Below the pieces are notes generated by a model. The model was not told where the DNA came from. It saw only the letters and a program-made list of their open reading frames with translations, and made no database searches. Made by a program: the position numbers and the translations under genes. Positions 16,474 through 25,456 of a DNA stretch of 64,000 nt are shown here, one piece after another (position 1 is the stretch's first letter; each line of letters begins with the position of its first letter). This DNA is from JANNBN01 sp031430595 (GTDB lineage Bacteria > Actinomycetota > Acidimicrobiia > Acidimicrobiales > JANYDT01): positions 1-64,000 of the forward strand of contig JANPBU010000061.1 in assembly GCA_031430595.1 (NCBI GenBank). Reading direction: 5' to 3'.

Positions 16474-17875
16474 TTCGGTGAACGACAGAGTTGTTCCAAA
16501 ACTCGACACGCCCCAACGGATACACGTCGTTGCTGCCGGGGGAGCCGCAATGAGTGCAATTTGCCACATTCTGAGCCGAATGGGACACCAGGTTTCCGGT
16601 AGCGACCAGGTCAGCTCAGAAGTACTCATTGGGCTTCGGCGAGACGGTCTTGTGATGACAGTCGGCCACGAGGCATCCGCTGTCCACGACAAAGACCTGA
16701 TCGTTGTTTCCACTGCGGTGAAACCAGGAAACATCGAACTCGACGAAGCACTCAGGCTCGGGCTGCCGGTTTCCGGCCGCCCAGATGTCATGGAGGCGCT
16801 TGGCGAAATCACTGACACGCTTGCTATTTCTGGAACCCACGGCAAAACGACAACATCGGCAATGGCGGCAATGGCGGCCGAGGCACTTGGTATGGTCCCA
16901 TCGTTTATTGTGGGAGGTGTCGTTAACCAACTCGGAACCGGCGTTCGCTGGACAGGAGCGCGACGATTCATCGTCGAGGCAGATGAAAGTGACAATTCGT
17001 TTCTTCGATTTCACGCCAACGACGTCATCGTGACCAACATCGAAGCTGACCATCTCGATTTTCATGGCGATATGGCGAATCTAGAACGTTCATTTGATGA
17101 CTTTGTTACTCAGGGACGAGGACGAAGCACGGTGTGCGCTGATGATGATGGGGTATTGGCAATGATCGGGCGTGTCGGGCGCGATCGTTTTTGTACTTAT
17201 GGAACCTCTGAGGGTAGTGACTACCGCATCGTTGGGCTTCGTACCGAAGGAATGCGAACCCGATTTCGTATTCGCCATAACGAGCAAGACCTCGTTGAAT
17301 TGAACCTGATGGTTCCCGGTGAACACAATGCTCGTAACGCGACGGCGGTTCTCGCTGGGTTGCACGGCCTCGGAGCCGACCCAGGAAAATTAGGTGAGTC
17401 GCTCTCCGGCTTCACTGGTGTTGGACGACGATTTGAGTTTCGCGGTGAGTCTCAGGGCATCACGTTCGTAGATGACTACGCGCACCTTCCAAGTGAAGTT
17501 GCAGCTGTGGTTTCATCGAGTAGTCGCGGTGGCTGGGGTCGAGTAATTGCGGTTTTTCAACCGCATCGCTACACGAGAATTCGCGACGTTGGAAGGGACT
17601 TCGCCGAATCGTTCGACGGGGCCGACCTCGTGGTGATCACCGGATTGTATGCGGCCGGTCAAGAGCCGATTGATGGAATCAGCGGCCGCACGGTTTTCGA
17701 TGCGATTAGAGAAGCCCGGCCGAATCAGCACCTCGTCTACTGCGAAACGCGTGAGGAATTGGAGGGCCTGCTGTTAAGCGAACTCACACCGGGCGACCTC
17801 TGTCTGACGATGAACGCAGGAGACCTCACGACGTTGCCGAAGTCATTGCTGGCGTCGCTCAGAGGTGAACCGTGA
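16445..17875 (+). CDS. murC: UDP-MurNAc-L-alanine ligase MurC
   Basis: Adds L-Ala to UDP-MurNAc. Family marks in about 476 residues are VVAAGGAAMSAICHIL (Rossmann start), the ATP loop ISGTHGKTTTSAMAAM, VEADESDNSFL, ADHLDFHGD and DDYAHLPSEVAAV. The start is uncertain: GTG 16442, ATG 16445, ATG 16457 and GTG 16478 are all in frame, none with a clear ribosome site. Conserved sequence begins only around residue 20, and overlap with murG would be 5-32 bases or none. The stop overlaps murB by 4 bases. Confidence 0.95.
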   Translation: MAAPMNTARDSVNDRVVPKLDTPQRIHVVAAGGAAMSAICHILSRMGHQVSGSDQVSSEVLIGLRRDGLVMTVGHEASAVHDKDLIVVSTAVKPGNIELDEALRLGLPVSGRPDVMEALGEITDTLAISGTHGKTTTSAMAAMAAEALGMVPSFIVGGVVNQLGTGVRWTGARRFIVEADESDNSFLRFHANDVIVTNIEADHLDFHGDMANLERSFDDFVTQGRGRSTVCADDDGVLAMIGRVGRDRFCTYGTSEGSDYRIVGLRTEGMRTRFRIRHNEQDLVELNLMVPGEHNARNATAVLAGLHGLGADPGKLGESLSGFTGVGRRFEFRGESQGITFVDDYAHLPSEVAAVVSSSSRGGWGRVIAVFQPHRYTRIRDVGRDFAESFDGADLVVITGLYAAGQEPIDGISGRTVFDAIREARPNQHLVYCETREELEGLLLSELTPGDLCLTMNAGDLTTLPKSLLASLRGEP

Positions 17876-18846
17876 CCGATTGGCCGGGCATCAATGAACC
17901 AGAAATGCCAAACGATGAGCTTCTTGAACGTGTCGCTCGGGCGCTCGCGATTCTTGGTGAAGCTGCGCAGGTTGACGTTGCGCTTTCGTCCTTCACGACG
18001 TTTCGTATCGGTGGACCGGCAGCAGTTTTCGTGACGGCGAGTTCGCATCGAACTCTTGAATTGGTATTCGATGCGTCAAAGTCGAGCGGCCTTTCAGTAG
18101 TAACCATCGGTCAAGGGTCAAATCTACTTGTCAGTGATACAGGCGTCGCCGCAATAGTCGTACAACTCAGTGGTTCCTATATAGACATACGAGTCGATCA
18201 AACGCACGAGCACCGATCGGTTACAGCGGGTGGGGCGGTAAAGCTTCCGGTGCTGGCCAGACAATCGGTAGCTGCAGGCCTTGGCGGTCTGGAGTGGGCT
18301 GTTGGCGTGCCCGGATCAGTTGGCGGCGCGGTACGAATGAACGCTGGTGGGCACGGTTCCGACGTTGCAGCCAATGTGCAACGTGCGCAGGTCTTCAGTT
18401 TTGTGACTGGCGAAGCCAAAATTGTTTCATCTAGCGACCTCCACCTCAGGTACCGAAGTAGCAGTATCGGCGAGTCTGACGTTGTTGAGTGGGCCGAATT
18501 TTCATTGGAACCGATTGACCCATCAGCCGGAGAGTCCGAGCTTCGTGAAATCGTTCAGTGGCGACGTGTGAACCAGCCAGGCGGGGCGAATTGTGGTTCC
18601 GTTTTTACGAACCCCATGGGAGATTCAGCCGGGCGGCTCATAGATGCTGCTGGGCTTAAAGGCTTTCGTGTCGCAACCGCATCCGTCTCAGAAAAGCACG
18701 CGAACTTCATCCAGGCTGACGTTTCAGCAAAAGCAACTGACGTTGTCACCCTCATTTCTGAAATCCGCCGAATCGTTCACGAGAAATTTGGGATTTTGCT
18801 CGAGCCTGAGGTTCGGACCCTTGGCCTGACAACTATCCGTCGTTGA
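17872..18846 (+). CDS. murB: UDP-N-acetylenolpyruvoylglucosamine reductase MurB
   Basis: FAD- and NADPH-dependent reductase that makes UDP-MurNAc. In 324 residues: the FAD-binding parts TTFRIGGPAAVF and GQGSNLLVSD, then GVPGSVGGAVRMNAGGHG, the catalytic Ser in NCGSVFTNP, AGLKGFRVATASVSEKHANF, and the catalytic Glu in LLEPEVRTLG. No murA was seen in the window. GTG 17872 overlaps murC by 4 bases. About 47 bp separate it from ftsQ, the first gap in the cluster since ftsI. Confidence 0.95.
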   Translation: MTDWPGINEPEMPNDELLERVARALAILGEAAQVDVALSSFTTFRIGGPAAVFVTASSHRTLELVFDASKSSGLSVVTIGQGSNLLVSDTGVAAIVVQLSGSYIDIRVDQTHEHRSVTAGGAVKLPVLARQSVAAGLGGLEWAVGVPGSVGGAVRMNAGGHGSDVAANVQRAQVFSFVTGEAKIVSSSDLHLRYRSSSIGESDVVEWAEFSLEPIDPSAGESELREIVQWRRVNQPGGANCGSVFTNPMGDSAGRLIDAAGLKGFRVATASVSEKHANFIQADVSAKATDVVTLISEIRRIVHEKFGILLEPEVRTLGLTTIRR

Positions 18847-18893
18847 TCTCAAACCTTACCGTAAGCTAACATACTTGTTCTCGAAGGGCTCCT

Positions 18894-20246
18894 ATGAACC
18901 AGAATTTTGAAGACGAAAACCGAAGAGTTCGTAGTGTTTCTGACCGATCTGGGTCGCTACTTGACATGGATCCTGACTCCGTAGTCTTGTCAATTGTCAA
19001 CGATCGACTCGTCATTTCCCTTCCCTACTCGCAGGCGGACAACGACAACAACGACAACAACGACAACAACGACAACAACGACGAAACGCGATTCACAACG
19101 AGCATGCTTCCGGATGGTTATTCGGTTTTGGCTGACCGTCGAACTCATCGTGAAGAAGTGTTACTCGATAATGACGATCTTGTCCCGGCAGTCGTGGTCG
19201 AGCGAAAGCGGCGAGTCATTGCGACCGGTCATGCCCGGTCATCGGGTGCATGGGAGCCGGTAATCGACGCAGCGATGCCTTCAACACCGAGAGCGCCACG
19301 GCACCTTGTCATGCCCGAAGAGCCGCTGGCGGTGCCGACGCCAAGCGACCGGGTTATTACCGATCCACGTCTTACCAACCGCCCGAAACAAGTGCGCGAG
19401 CAACGGCGCCAGCGAGGTCGCCGCCGAGCTGGGTCAGCAATCATTGGGGTACTTGTGTGCGCAATTGCGCTCGGTGCACTGGTTGAGTCACGCATGCTCA
19501 GGGTGGTCAACATCGAAATAGACGGTAATAACGAGGTTTCAGACGAGTTGATCGTTTCGTCGTTGCAACTCGTTGGGCAACCCTCGATGTTGAGTGTGAA
19601 GGTCACCGACCTCCAAGCGAGATTGGAAGCACTTCCGTTGGTTGCACAAGCACAGGTGTGGAAATCTTGGCCGAATACCGTTGGCATTAAGGTTAAGGAA
19701 CGATTCGGTGTGGCCACTCTGCAAAATAATTCCGGCTGGATAATTCTTGATCAGACGGGAGTCGTTCTTGAGTCGCGAACGGTTCGGCCAAATTTACCGA
19801 CGATCTCACTCGATGGTACGTCGATTGATCCGACACAACTCGATGAGCAAACTCAACAAGTTATTCAGCCTGCTCTTGCTGCGCTCGCGACCGCTCCGAG
19901 CAAACTGATTGTGTTGATTGAACGCGTAGTGGTAGCAAGCGGCGACCTCACCTTGGTGATTCGTCGAGCGGGGGAAACAGAGGTTGCTGACCAAGAGGCA
20001 GCACCGGCGGATGGTCCAGCCGATGAACTCGTTGTGGTGTTTGGCCGCCCCGTCGACCTCAGCGCCAAGTGGCGTTCGCTCGACACCATGCGTACCCAAG
20101 TTGACCTATCCAACTACGCAGTGATGGACATTAGCGTTGCTGATCAACCCGCCCTCACTGCGAAAATCGTCATCGCTGATCCAAATTCGACCTCAAAATT
20201 GAACAACGAACTCACTCCGGTACCAGTCCAAACAGTACCTGAGTAA
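18894..20246 (+). CDS. ftsQ: Cell division protein FtsQ (POTRA domain)
   Basis: Single-pass divisome protein that recruits the FtsL/FtsB partners. In 450 residues: a long hydrophilic cytoplasmic part of about 180 residues, a membrane segment (IIGVLVCAIALGALVES), then the POTRA domain (RVVNIEIDGNNEVSDELI) and the FtsQ beta-domain (LPLVAQAQVWKSWPNTV, KVKERFGVATL). An Asn/Asp tract near residues 50-63 is coded by a 9-bp tandem repeat. The cytoplasmic part is longer than in most FtsQ. It stands between murB and ftsZ, the usual actinobacterial order without ftsA. Confidence 0.92.
   Translation: MNQNFEDENRRVRSVSDRSGSLLDMDPDSVVLSIVNDRLVISLPYSQADNDNNDNNDNNDNNDETRFTTSMLPDGYSVLADRRTHREEVLLDNDDLVPAVVVERKRRVIATGHARSSGAWEPVIDAAMPSTPRAPRHLVMPEEPLAVPTPSDRVITDPRLTNRPKQVREQRRQRGRRRAGSAIIGVLVCAIALGALVESRMLRVVNIEIDGNNEVSDELIVSSLQLVGQPSMLSVKVTDLQARLEALPLVAQAQVWKSWPNTVGIKVKERFGVATLQNNSGWIILDQTGVVLESRTVRPNLPTISLDGTSIDPTQLDEQTQQVIQPALAALATAPSKLIVLIERVVVASGDLTLVIRRAGETEVADQEAAPADGPADELVVVFGRPVDLSAKWRSLDTMRTQVDLSNYAVMDISVADQPALTAKIVIADPNSTSKLNNELTPVPVQTVPE
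19044..19079 (+). repeat. 9-bp tandem repeat (GACAACAAC) in ftsQ
   Basis: Four perfect copies of GACAACAAC, with partial units on both sides (19038-19082), encode Asp-Asn-Asn repeats in the cytoplasmic part of FtsQ. It is in frame and expandable without breaking the gene. Confidence 0.9.
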
Positions 20247-20281
20247 CCGAAATTCGCCCTGCCGGAAGATGTTTCCTTGAG

Positions 20282-20325
20282 GGTGGCCGAAACTTCGGCA
20301 ACCACCATCTAATCTGTAGATACAG
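20282..20325 (+). promoter_or_regulatory. Inverted repeats upstream of ftsZ
   Basis: Two inverted repeats stand in the 118-bp gap between ftsQ and ftsZ. The first is an imperfect hairpin: GGTGG-CCGAA (20282-20291) pairs with TTCGG-CAA-CCACC (20294-20306). The second is CTGTA-GA-TACAG (20314-20325), which overlaps a possible -10 box (TAGATA). There is no T-tract, so a classical terminator is unlikely. A promoter or operator for ftsZ is the better guess, but nothing proves it. Confidence 0.35.
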
Positions 20326-20364
20326 TTTCGCCGGGTTGCGCCCGGCCGTATCGGAGGCCTTCGA

Positions 20365-21510
20365 ATGGTTCCACCGCAGAATTACCTCGCCGTTATAAAA
20401 GTTGTCGGATGTGGCGGCGGTGGTGTCAACGCGGTTAATCGCATGATCGAAGCCGGATTAAAGGGCGTCGAGTTCATTGCCGTGAACACCGACGCCCAAG
20501 CCCTGCTGATGAGCGACGCCGATGTGAAGCTCGATATTGGTCGCGAACTCACACGTGGCCTCGGGGCCGGAAGCGACCCGGAAGTGGGTCGTCGAGCCGC
20601 TGACGAGCATCACGATGAAGTTCATGAGGTGCTTAAGGGTGCCGATATGGTGTTCATTACGGCCGGCGAAGGCGGGGGTACCGGCACCGGTTCAGCTCCG
20701 GTGGTAGCCGAAATTGCCAAGTCCCAAGGGGCATTGACCATTGGCGTAGTAACGCGACCTTTCTCGTTCGAGGGTCGACGTCGTGGGGTTCAGGCCGAAA
20801 CCGGTATTGCGTTGTTGAAAGAACGCGTTGACACCCTGATCGTGATTCCTAACGATCGGCTTCTCACCGTTGCAAGCGACAAAACCACCATGGTTAACGC
20901 GTTTAAAATGGCTGACGAGGTCTTGTTGCAGGGTGTTCAGGGCATCACCGACCTGATTACGATTCCCGGCTTGATCAATACCGACTTCGCCGACGTCAAA
21001 ATGATTCTTTCCGACGCTGGCTCGGCACTCATGGGCATTGGCTACGGATCAGGAAACGGTCGGGCTGCTGCTGCGGCACGCCAAGCTATTTCTTCACCCT
21101 TGCTTGAGGCATCTATTGAAGGTGCTCGGGGCATTTTGTTCAATATCTCGGGTGGCTCGGATCTTGGGCTGTTTGAAGTAAACGAAGCAGCCGAAATTAT
21201 TCACGGTGTTGCTCACCCCGACGCAAATATCATCTTCGGTGCGGTCATCGACGATGCCATGGGCGACGAAGTAAGAGTCACCGTCATCGCAGCCGGTTTT
21301 GACCGTTGGGATGATCGAAAAGCGACACCGAACACTGTTTCAGCGTCCGCATCGGCGCAGCCGTCAGCAACATCTGGAACCCGAGTCCGAGATGAGGCAA
21401 CCGGAAAACTTCGCTCGGTTCCAAATCCAGCTGACGATGTGTTCAAAGAAAAAGACGATCTCGGATTCGACGACGATGACGATTTCGACGTTCCTTCATT
21501 CCTCAAGTAG
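20365..21510 (+). CDS. ftsZ: Cell division GTPase FtsZ
   Basis: Tubulin-like GTPase that forms the Z-ring. In 381 residues: GCGGGGVNAVNRMIEAGL, the GTP tubulin signature GEGGGTGTGSAP, and the T7 loop NTDFADVKMIL with its catalytic Asp. A linker of about 40 residues leads to the acidic C-terminal peptide DDDDFDVPSFLK, which is the SepF-binding peptide type of actinobacterial FtsZ. A strong ribosome site (GGAGG, 20352-20356) precedes the ATG. It is separated from ftsQ by 118 bp, so an own promoter is plausible. Confidence 0.98.
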   Translation: MVPPQNYLAVIKVVGCGGGGVNAVNRMIEAGLKGVEFIAVNTDAQALLMSDADVKLDIGRELTRGLGAGSDPEVGRRAADEHHDEVHEVLKGADMVFITAGEGGGTGTGSAPVVAEIAKSQGALTIGVVTRPFSFEGRRRGVQAETGIALLKERVDTLIVIPNDRLLTVASDKTTMVNAFKMADEVLLQGVQGITDLITIPGLINTDFADVKMILSDAGSALMGIGYGSGNGRAAAAARQAISSPLLEASIEGARGILFNISGGSDLGLFEVNEAAEIIHGVAHPDANIIFGAVIDDAMGDEVRVTVIAAGFDRWDDRKATPNTVSASASAQPSATSGTRVRDEATGKLRSVPNPADDVFKEKDDLGFDDDDDFDVPSFLK

Positions 21511-21556
21511 ACCGCTTCTTCGCAGGAGTTACTCGAAGAGTTCTTTGGAGGGTTGA

Positions 21557-22273
21557 GTGCCCGACCTGACGGTTGCGCCTGACGTTCGGGTGACGCTGAC
21601 TGAACGCCCAGTTGATTGGCCCCTCGCCGAGCTATCAACGGGGTCGTTGAATGTGGTTCAGAGTATCTACTTGTCACGATTGACCTGGCTGAGGCAATCG
21701 CATGGGTCGGTAACTGTCACGGTGAGGTCTCCGGGGTGTGAAGCAGGTGCTGTGGCCGACGCGGCGGTAACGACCACCGTCGGGGCACAACTTTTGATTC
21801 GCACCGCTGATTGCGCCCCCATTGTTCTGTGGGGTCAATCGGTCGAAGGCGTCCGCGTATTGGGTGTTGCCCATGCCGGTTGGACTGGCCTTATGGCCGG
21901 GATCTGCGAATCGGTAGTTCGAACAATGCGTGATCTTGGGGCAGCAAAAATTCGTGCTCGAATCGGCCCGTGTATCGGGCCGGAATGCTACGAGTTCGGC
22001 GCTCAAGAATTGGCAAAGGTTGCGAGTCGATTTGGTCCGTCGGTGGTATCGATGAGTTCCTGGAACACCCCTGCACTCGACCTGAGTGTCGCAGTAGCCC
22101 AATCGCTACGCTTAGTCGGTGTGCCTACTGAAAAGATGAATGGGTGGATGTGTACGGCATGCGAACCAACGCGGCTGTATTCGCACCGAGCCCGTCAAGA
22201 TGGCGGTCGCCTCGGTCTACTTGCCGAAATTCTGCCCGGTCCCTACGAATCGACGTTTCCCAATGTTGACTAG
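21557..22273 (+). CDS. pgeF: Polyphenol oxidase family protein / purine nucleoside phosphorylase-like (PgeF/YfiH)
   Basis: Multicopper-oxidase-named family (DUF152) whose members act on purine nucleosides or remove wrong peptidoglycan precursors. In 238 residues the metal site appears as TADCAPIVLW, GVAHAGWTGLMAGICESV and MCTACEPTRLYSHR, with the conserved Cys and His residues. It commonly follows ftsZ in actinobacteria, as here. The start is GTG 21557 with a GGAGGG ribosome site close before it. It overlaps the next gene by 11 bases. Confidence 0.88.
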   Translation: MPDLTVAPDVRVTLTERPVDWPLAELSTGSLNVVQSIYLSRLTWLRQSHGSVTVTVRSPGCEAGAVADAAVTTTVGAQLLIRTADCAPIVLWGQSVEGVRVLGVAHAGWTGLMAGICESVVRTMRDLGAAKIRARIGPCIGPECYEFGAQELAKVASRFGPSVVSMSSWNTPALDLSVAVAQSLRLVGVPTEKMNGWMCTACEPTRLYSHRARQDGGRLGLLAEILPGPYESTFPNVD

Positions 22274-22937
22274 CCAGTCTGAACTGTCGAAATCGGTGGC
22301 TGCGCGCCTCGCTGAGGTGAACGAACGAATTGCGCACTACCGAACTGACCCAACGGGCCTCACGATCGTTGCCGTCACGAAAGGGCACGGGCCGGAAGCG
22401 GTTCTGGCAGCTCAAGACTGCGGCTTGTTCGACATCGGTGAAAATTATGCCGATGAACTCGTCGCAAAGTGTGAGGCTCTTGGCCGCCCGGCTGGTCTTC
22501 GGTGGCATTTTCAGGGTCGACTTCAAACAAACAAGATTAACAAGCTGCGTGAAGTTGTCGATGTTTGGCAGTCGCTCGATTCAGCTGACCGACTCGTCGC
22601 ACTTGCGAAACGTCAACCTGGCGCACAGGTATTTATCCAAATCGACAGCACCGGCGGACAGACCGGACGTTCGGGGGCCGCCATTGATTCAGCAAAAGAT
22701 CTCGTGCTTCAAGGGATCGACCTCGGCCTGGACGTGCGGGGTCTGATGACTGTTGCACCGCTCGCCGAGCATGGGTGCGGGTCAGCCTTTCAATCGTTCA
22801 CGGCCGTTGCCGAATTGTCGCGACGGCTCGGGCTCGCGGAGGTTTCAATGGGAATGAGCGACGATTTCGAAGATGCGATCAAAGCCGGGTCAACCATGAT
22901 CCGTCTGGGTTCGGTGTTGTTCGGAATCCGCAGATGA
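22263..22937 (+). CDS. YggS/PLPBP family pyridoxal-phosphate homeostasis protein
   Basis: PLP-binding protein of the alanine-racemase-like barrel fold that buffers vitamin B6 and has no known enzyme activity. In 224 residues: the PLP lysine in VAVTKGHGPEAVL, DIGENYADELVAK, the LRWHFQGRLQTNKINKL block and MGMSDDFEDAIKAGSTMIRLGS. All are characteristic. ATG 22263 is chosen because homology starts there; the upstream frame is inside pgeF. Position between pgeF and sepF is standard. Confidence 0.93.
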   Translation: MLTSQSELSKSVAARLAEVNERIAHYRTDPTGLTIVAVTKGHGPEAVLAAQDCGLFDIGENYADELVAKCEALGRPAGLRWHFQGRLQTNKINKLREVVDVWQSLDSADRLVALAKRQPGAQVFIQIDSTGGQTGRSGAAIDSAKDLVLQGIDLGLDVRGLMTVAPLAEHGCGSAFQSFTAVAELSRRLGLAEVSMGMSDDFEDAIKAGSTMIRLGSVLFGIRR

Positions 22938-23063
22938 CAAATGGTTTGGACATGGGCTGCGTTGAACGAGTTCAGAGGGCTACGATATGGCGTTTGCATG
23001 GATAGACGCCTGCGCGAGTCCTAAATCAACACGTTTGAATTACCACACTGAAAAGGCACACCA

Positions 23064-23618
23064 ATGGCTGGGTTCTTCCGAAAAGCAATGGACTATCTGG
23101 GTCTCGATGACGACGGTGGCTACCAAGATTACGACCCGTACGAAGATCAACCAGCTGCACCAACACGCCGTCCGGCTGCGAATTCTGAACCTGACCCTGG
23201 AATGGTTTACCCGAAGACGGGATACACGCCGTCGTCGGTAGTCGTGACCTCGGCCGCCGACCAGGGCCTTGGGTCATCAGTTCACGGCGTAACCGCTCAG
23301 CCAAGGGCAATGTCGCCGAGCGTTCGTACGGTCACGCCTGTGATGAGTAACAAGGTGTACATCACGACTCCGGTAACGTTCGCCGACGCTCAAGACATCG
23401 GTGAAAGATTTAGGTCGGGTCAACTGGTGTTGATGAACGTTCGTCAAACTGAGCGCGACGTCATCAAGCGCCTCGTTGACTTTTCAAGCGGCCTCATTTT
23501 TGGTCTCAACGGTGACATCAAGAAAGTCGCCGATCGGGTGTTTCTTTTGACACCTAACAACGTTGAGTTGTCGTCCGACGAAGAGCGACGTTTACGTGAG
23601 AAGGGTTTGTTCACCTGA
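23064..23618 (+). CDS. sepF: Cell division protein SepF
   Basis: Cytoplasmic protein that binds the FtsZ tail and anchors the ring to the membrane. The N-terminal amphipathic helix MAGFFRKAMDYLGL is the membrane-binding part. A linker of about 75 acidic, Pro-rich residues follows, and the C-terminal SepF domain includes DAQDIGERFRSGQLVLMN, KRLVDFSSGLIFGLNG and FLLTPNNVEL. The 184 residues are normal. It replaces FtsA as anchor here, in line with the missing ftsA. The gap of 126 bp before it may hold a promoter. Confidence 0.96.
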   Translation: MAGFFRKAMDYLGLDDDGGYQDYDPYEDQPAAPTRRPAANSEPDPGMVYPKTGYTPSSVVVTSAADQGLGSSVHGVTAQPRAMSPSVRTVTPVMSNKVYITTPVTFADAQDIGERFRSGQLVLMNVRQTERDVIKRLVDFSSGLIFGLNGDIKKVADRVFLLTPNNVELSSDEERRLREKGLFT

Positions 23619-23686
23619 GTGTTGTCAGGTCGCAAATCACCACATTGGTACATGCAATCCCATTTTGACGCTGGCTGGAAAAGATA

Positions 23687-24358
23687 ATGGATATCACCGC
23701 AGAAACCGTTCGAGAAGCTCAATTCCGTCAGGCATGGAAGGGTTACGACACGGCCGAAGTCGACGACTTTCTTGATGCAGTAGCGTCGGGCATCGGTTCG
23801 CTTCAGTCAAAAGTAGGAGAGTTGACCGAGCGGATAGTTTCGGCTGAAGATCGAGCACTTCGAGCGGAGGCCCGACCGTCGCTTCGATCTGAACCCGATG
23901 AGTCAGTTCGGCGAACACTCGTTTTGGCGCAACGCGCTGCTGATCTTGTGGTGAGTGAAGCAAAAGCGGTTGCCGATCGTATTGTCGCCGATTCAAGAGA
24001 TCAAGCTGCCCGGATAGTAACTGCGTCGCAAGAAGCGGCACTGAGAGCCCAGGCGGTGGCTAACGCGCAAGCAGAACAATTGTTGTCAGGTGCCGAAGCA
24101 GAAGCCGACCGAATGATCTCGGTTCGAGCGGCCGAACTCCAGTCGTCGCTCTCGCTGCTCGTCGATGAACAAGCACGCCGTCGACTTGAACTTGAGCATC
24201 TCGGTCTTCTTATCTCCGACACGAAAGCCCAATGGCGATCAGTTTTGGCCGGCCAACTTACGCAACTCGGAGACGACGAAGCTCGTGTGACAAACAACAT
24301 TGAGCGTCAAGTTGATGAAGCGTTATCAACCGTAATCAGTGTCGAAAGCACCTCCTGA
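23687..24358 (+). CDS. DivIVA-domain protein (Wag31-like)
   Basis: Coiled-coil protein that marks curved membranes and organises polar or septal wall growth. The N-terminal DivIVA domain is clear (FRQAWKGYDTAEVDDFLDAV). The rest of the 223 residues is almost entirely Ala/Glu/Arg-rich coiled coil. A YggT family gene often stands between sepF and divIVA in actinobacteria but is not present here. Whether it is the essential Wag31 or a paralogue cannot be told from the window. Confidence 0.88.
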   Translation: MDITAETVREAQFRQAWKGYDTAEVDDFLDAVASGIGSLQSKVGELTERIVSAEDRALRAEARPSLRSEPDESVRRTLVLAQRAADLVVSEAKAVADRIVADSRDQAARIVTASQEAALRAQAVANAQAEQLLSGAEAEADRMISVRAAELQSSLSLLVDEQARRRLELEHLGLLISDTKAQWRSVLAGQLTQLGDDEARVTNNIERQVDEALSTVISVESTS

Positions 24359-24503
24359 ACCCTTTCTGGGGTCGCGAAGATTTCGAATTTGACCGTAATG
24401 CGTTTAATAGTGTGATCGTGCTGGTAACCTGCCGCGCCCTTCCCGCAACATCGGGACGAACCCTCGGCCCGGCTTACGCTTGGCACCAAACGCAAGGATT
24501 GAC

Positions 24504-25436
24504 GTGGCGAAAGTAGCTCCAGCCGCACCGAAAAAGTCAGTTGCCCCAGCTTCTGTTGAAGAAGCAGGAACTAACGCGAAGAAGGCACCGAAAGTTGCTG
24601 CGCCAAAAGCAAGCCCTGCGCCGAAAGCAAGCCCTGCGGCCAAAGCCAGCCCGGCACCGAAAGCTGCGGTGAAGGCCGAACCGGTGCCAACATCGGCACC
24701 GAAGTCTGAAACGAAGCCGGCTTCTAAATCGGTAACGACTACCAAAAAGGGTTCCCCTTCAGCCGTGGTAGAAACTCAGATTGCCGGTCAGGCAGTCGAC
24801 AAAAATGCTGCTGCCCCCGTGGCCCCAACGCCAACGCTGGCCGCCATCACCAAGACAAAGGCTGGTGCTGCAAAGGCTGCGACCAAAGCTTCTCTGGCTG
24901 CGAAGGCAGCGCAAGCTCAGGTACCAGCCCCCCCAGTCAGGGCTGTTGTCCGCCGTGAGGTCAAGAAGGTTGAAGTTGTCATTGCCGTTCCTTCGGTGGC
25001 TCCGGCCGCTAAGTATCCAGCGATTGATCTCGACGACGAGTTCGAAGGCATCGAGAAACTCTCAGACGCCGAGTTTGTTGGTCAGCAACTTTGGTTACTC
25101 AACCGAATTCGCGACACCTATCTTCTGCAATCAAAAATGCTTAAAGATGAAGCCGATCAACTCGCCGCAGAGATGGAGCCCGGTGACGTGCAGTTCGACG
25201 ATGAGTCGGGCGAAGGTGCTTCTGTAAGTATGGAACGCGAAAAGGGCCTTGCGATGTCCGAACAGAAAGCCTTCGTTGCCGAAGAAATCGGTAGAGCGAT
25301 TAAGCGAATCGATGACCTGAAATACGGGTGCTGTACGAACTGCAATAGGCCCATCCCACGAGTTCGACTTCGGGCACTGGCATACACAACGTTGTGTATC
25401 GAATGTAAGAACGGCGGACTGTCGCGTCCACGCTGA
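24504..25436 (+). CDS. DksA/TraR-type zinc-finger protein with long Ala/Lys/Pro tail
   Basis: The C-terminal 130 residues belong to the TraR/DksA family: a coiled coil (LLNRIRDTYLLQSKMLKDEA, AFVAEEIGRAIKRIDDLKYG) and a C4 zinc finger formed by CTNC and CIEC. Such proteins bind the secondary channel of RNA polymerase or regulate transcription. The N-terminal 180 residues are a low-complexity Ala-Lys-Pro region resembling histone H1 tails, partly made of 18-bp repeats. A direct nucleic-acid contact is possible but only inferred. GTG 24504 is preferred over TTG 24480 because AAGGA lies 5 bases before it. Followed by lspA and rluD, a common actinobacterial order. Confidence 0.85.
   Translation: MAKVAPAAPKKSVAPASVEEAGTNAKKAPKVAAPKASPAPKASPAAKASPAPKAAVKAEPVPTSAPKSETKPASKSVTTTKKGSPSAVVETQIAGQAVDKNAAAPVAPTPTLAAITKTKAGAAKAATKASLAAKAAQAQVPAPPVRAVVRREVKKVEVVIAVPSVAPAAKYPAIDLDDEFEGIEKLSDAEFVGQQLWLLNRIRDTYLLQSKMLKDEADQLAAEMEPGDVQFDDESGEGASVSMEREKGLAMSEQKAFVAEEIGRAIKRIDDLKYGCCTNCNRPIPRVRLRALAYTTLCIECKNGGLSRPR
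24606..24659 (+). repeat. 18-bp coding repeat, three copies, in the DksA-like gene
   Basis: Three imperfect 18-bp units encode K-A-S-P-A-P, K-A-S-P-A-A and K-A-S-P-A-P. It is the third 18-bp in-frame array in the window, after the helicase and ftsW arrays. Confidence 0.85.
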
Positions 25437-25456
25437 TGGTGCGGCAATAGGTTTTG

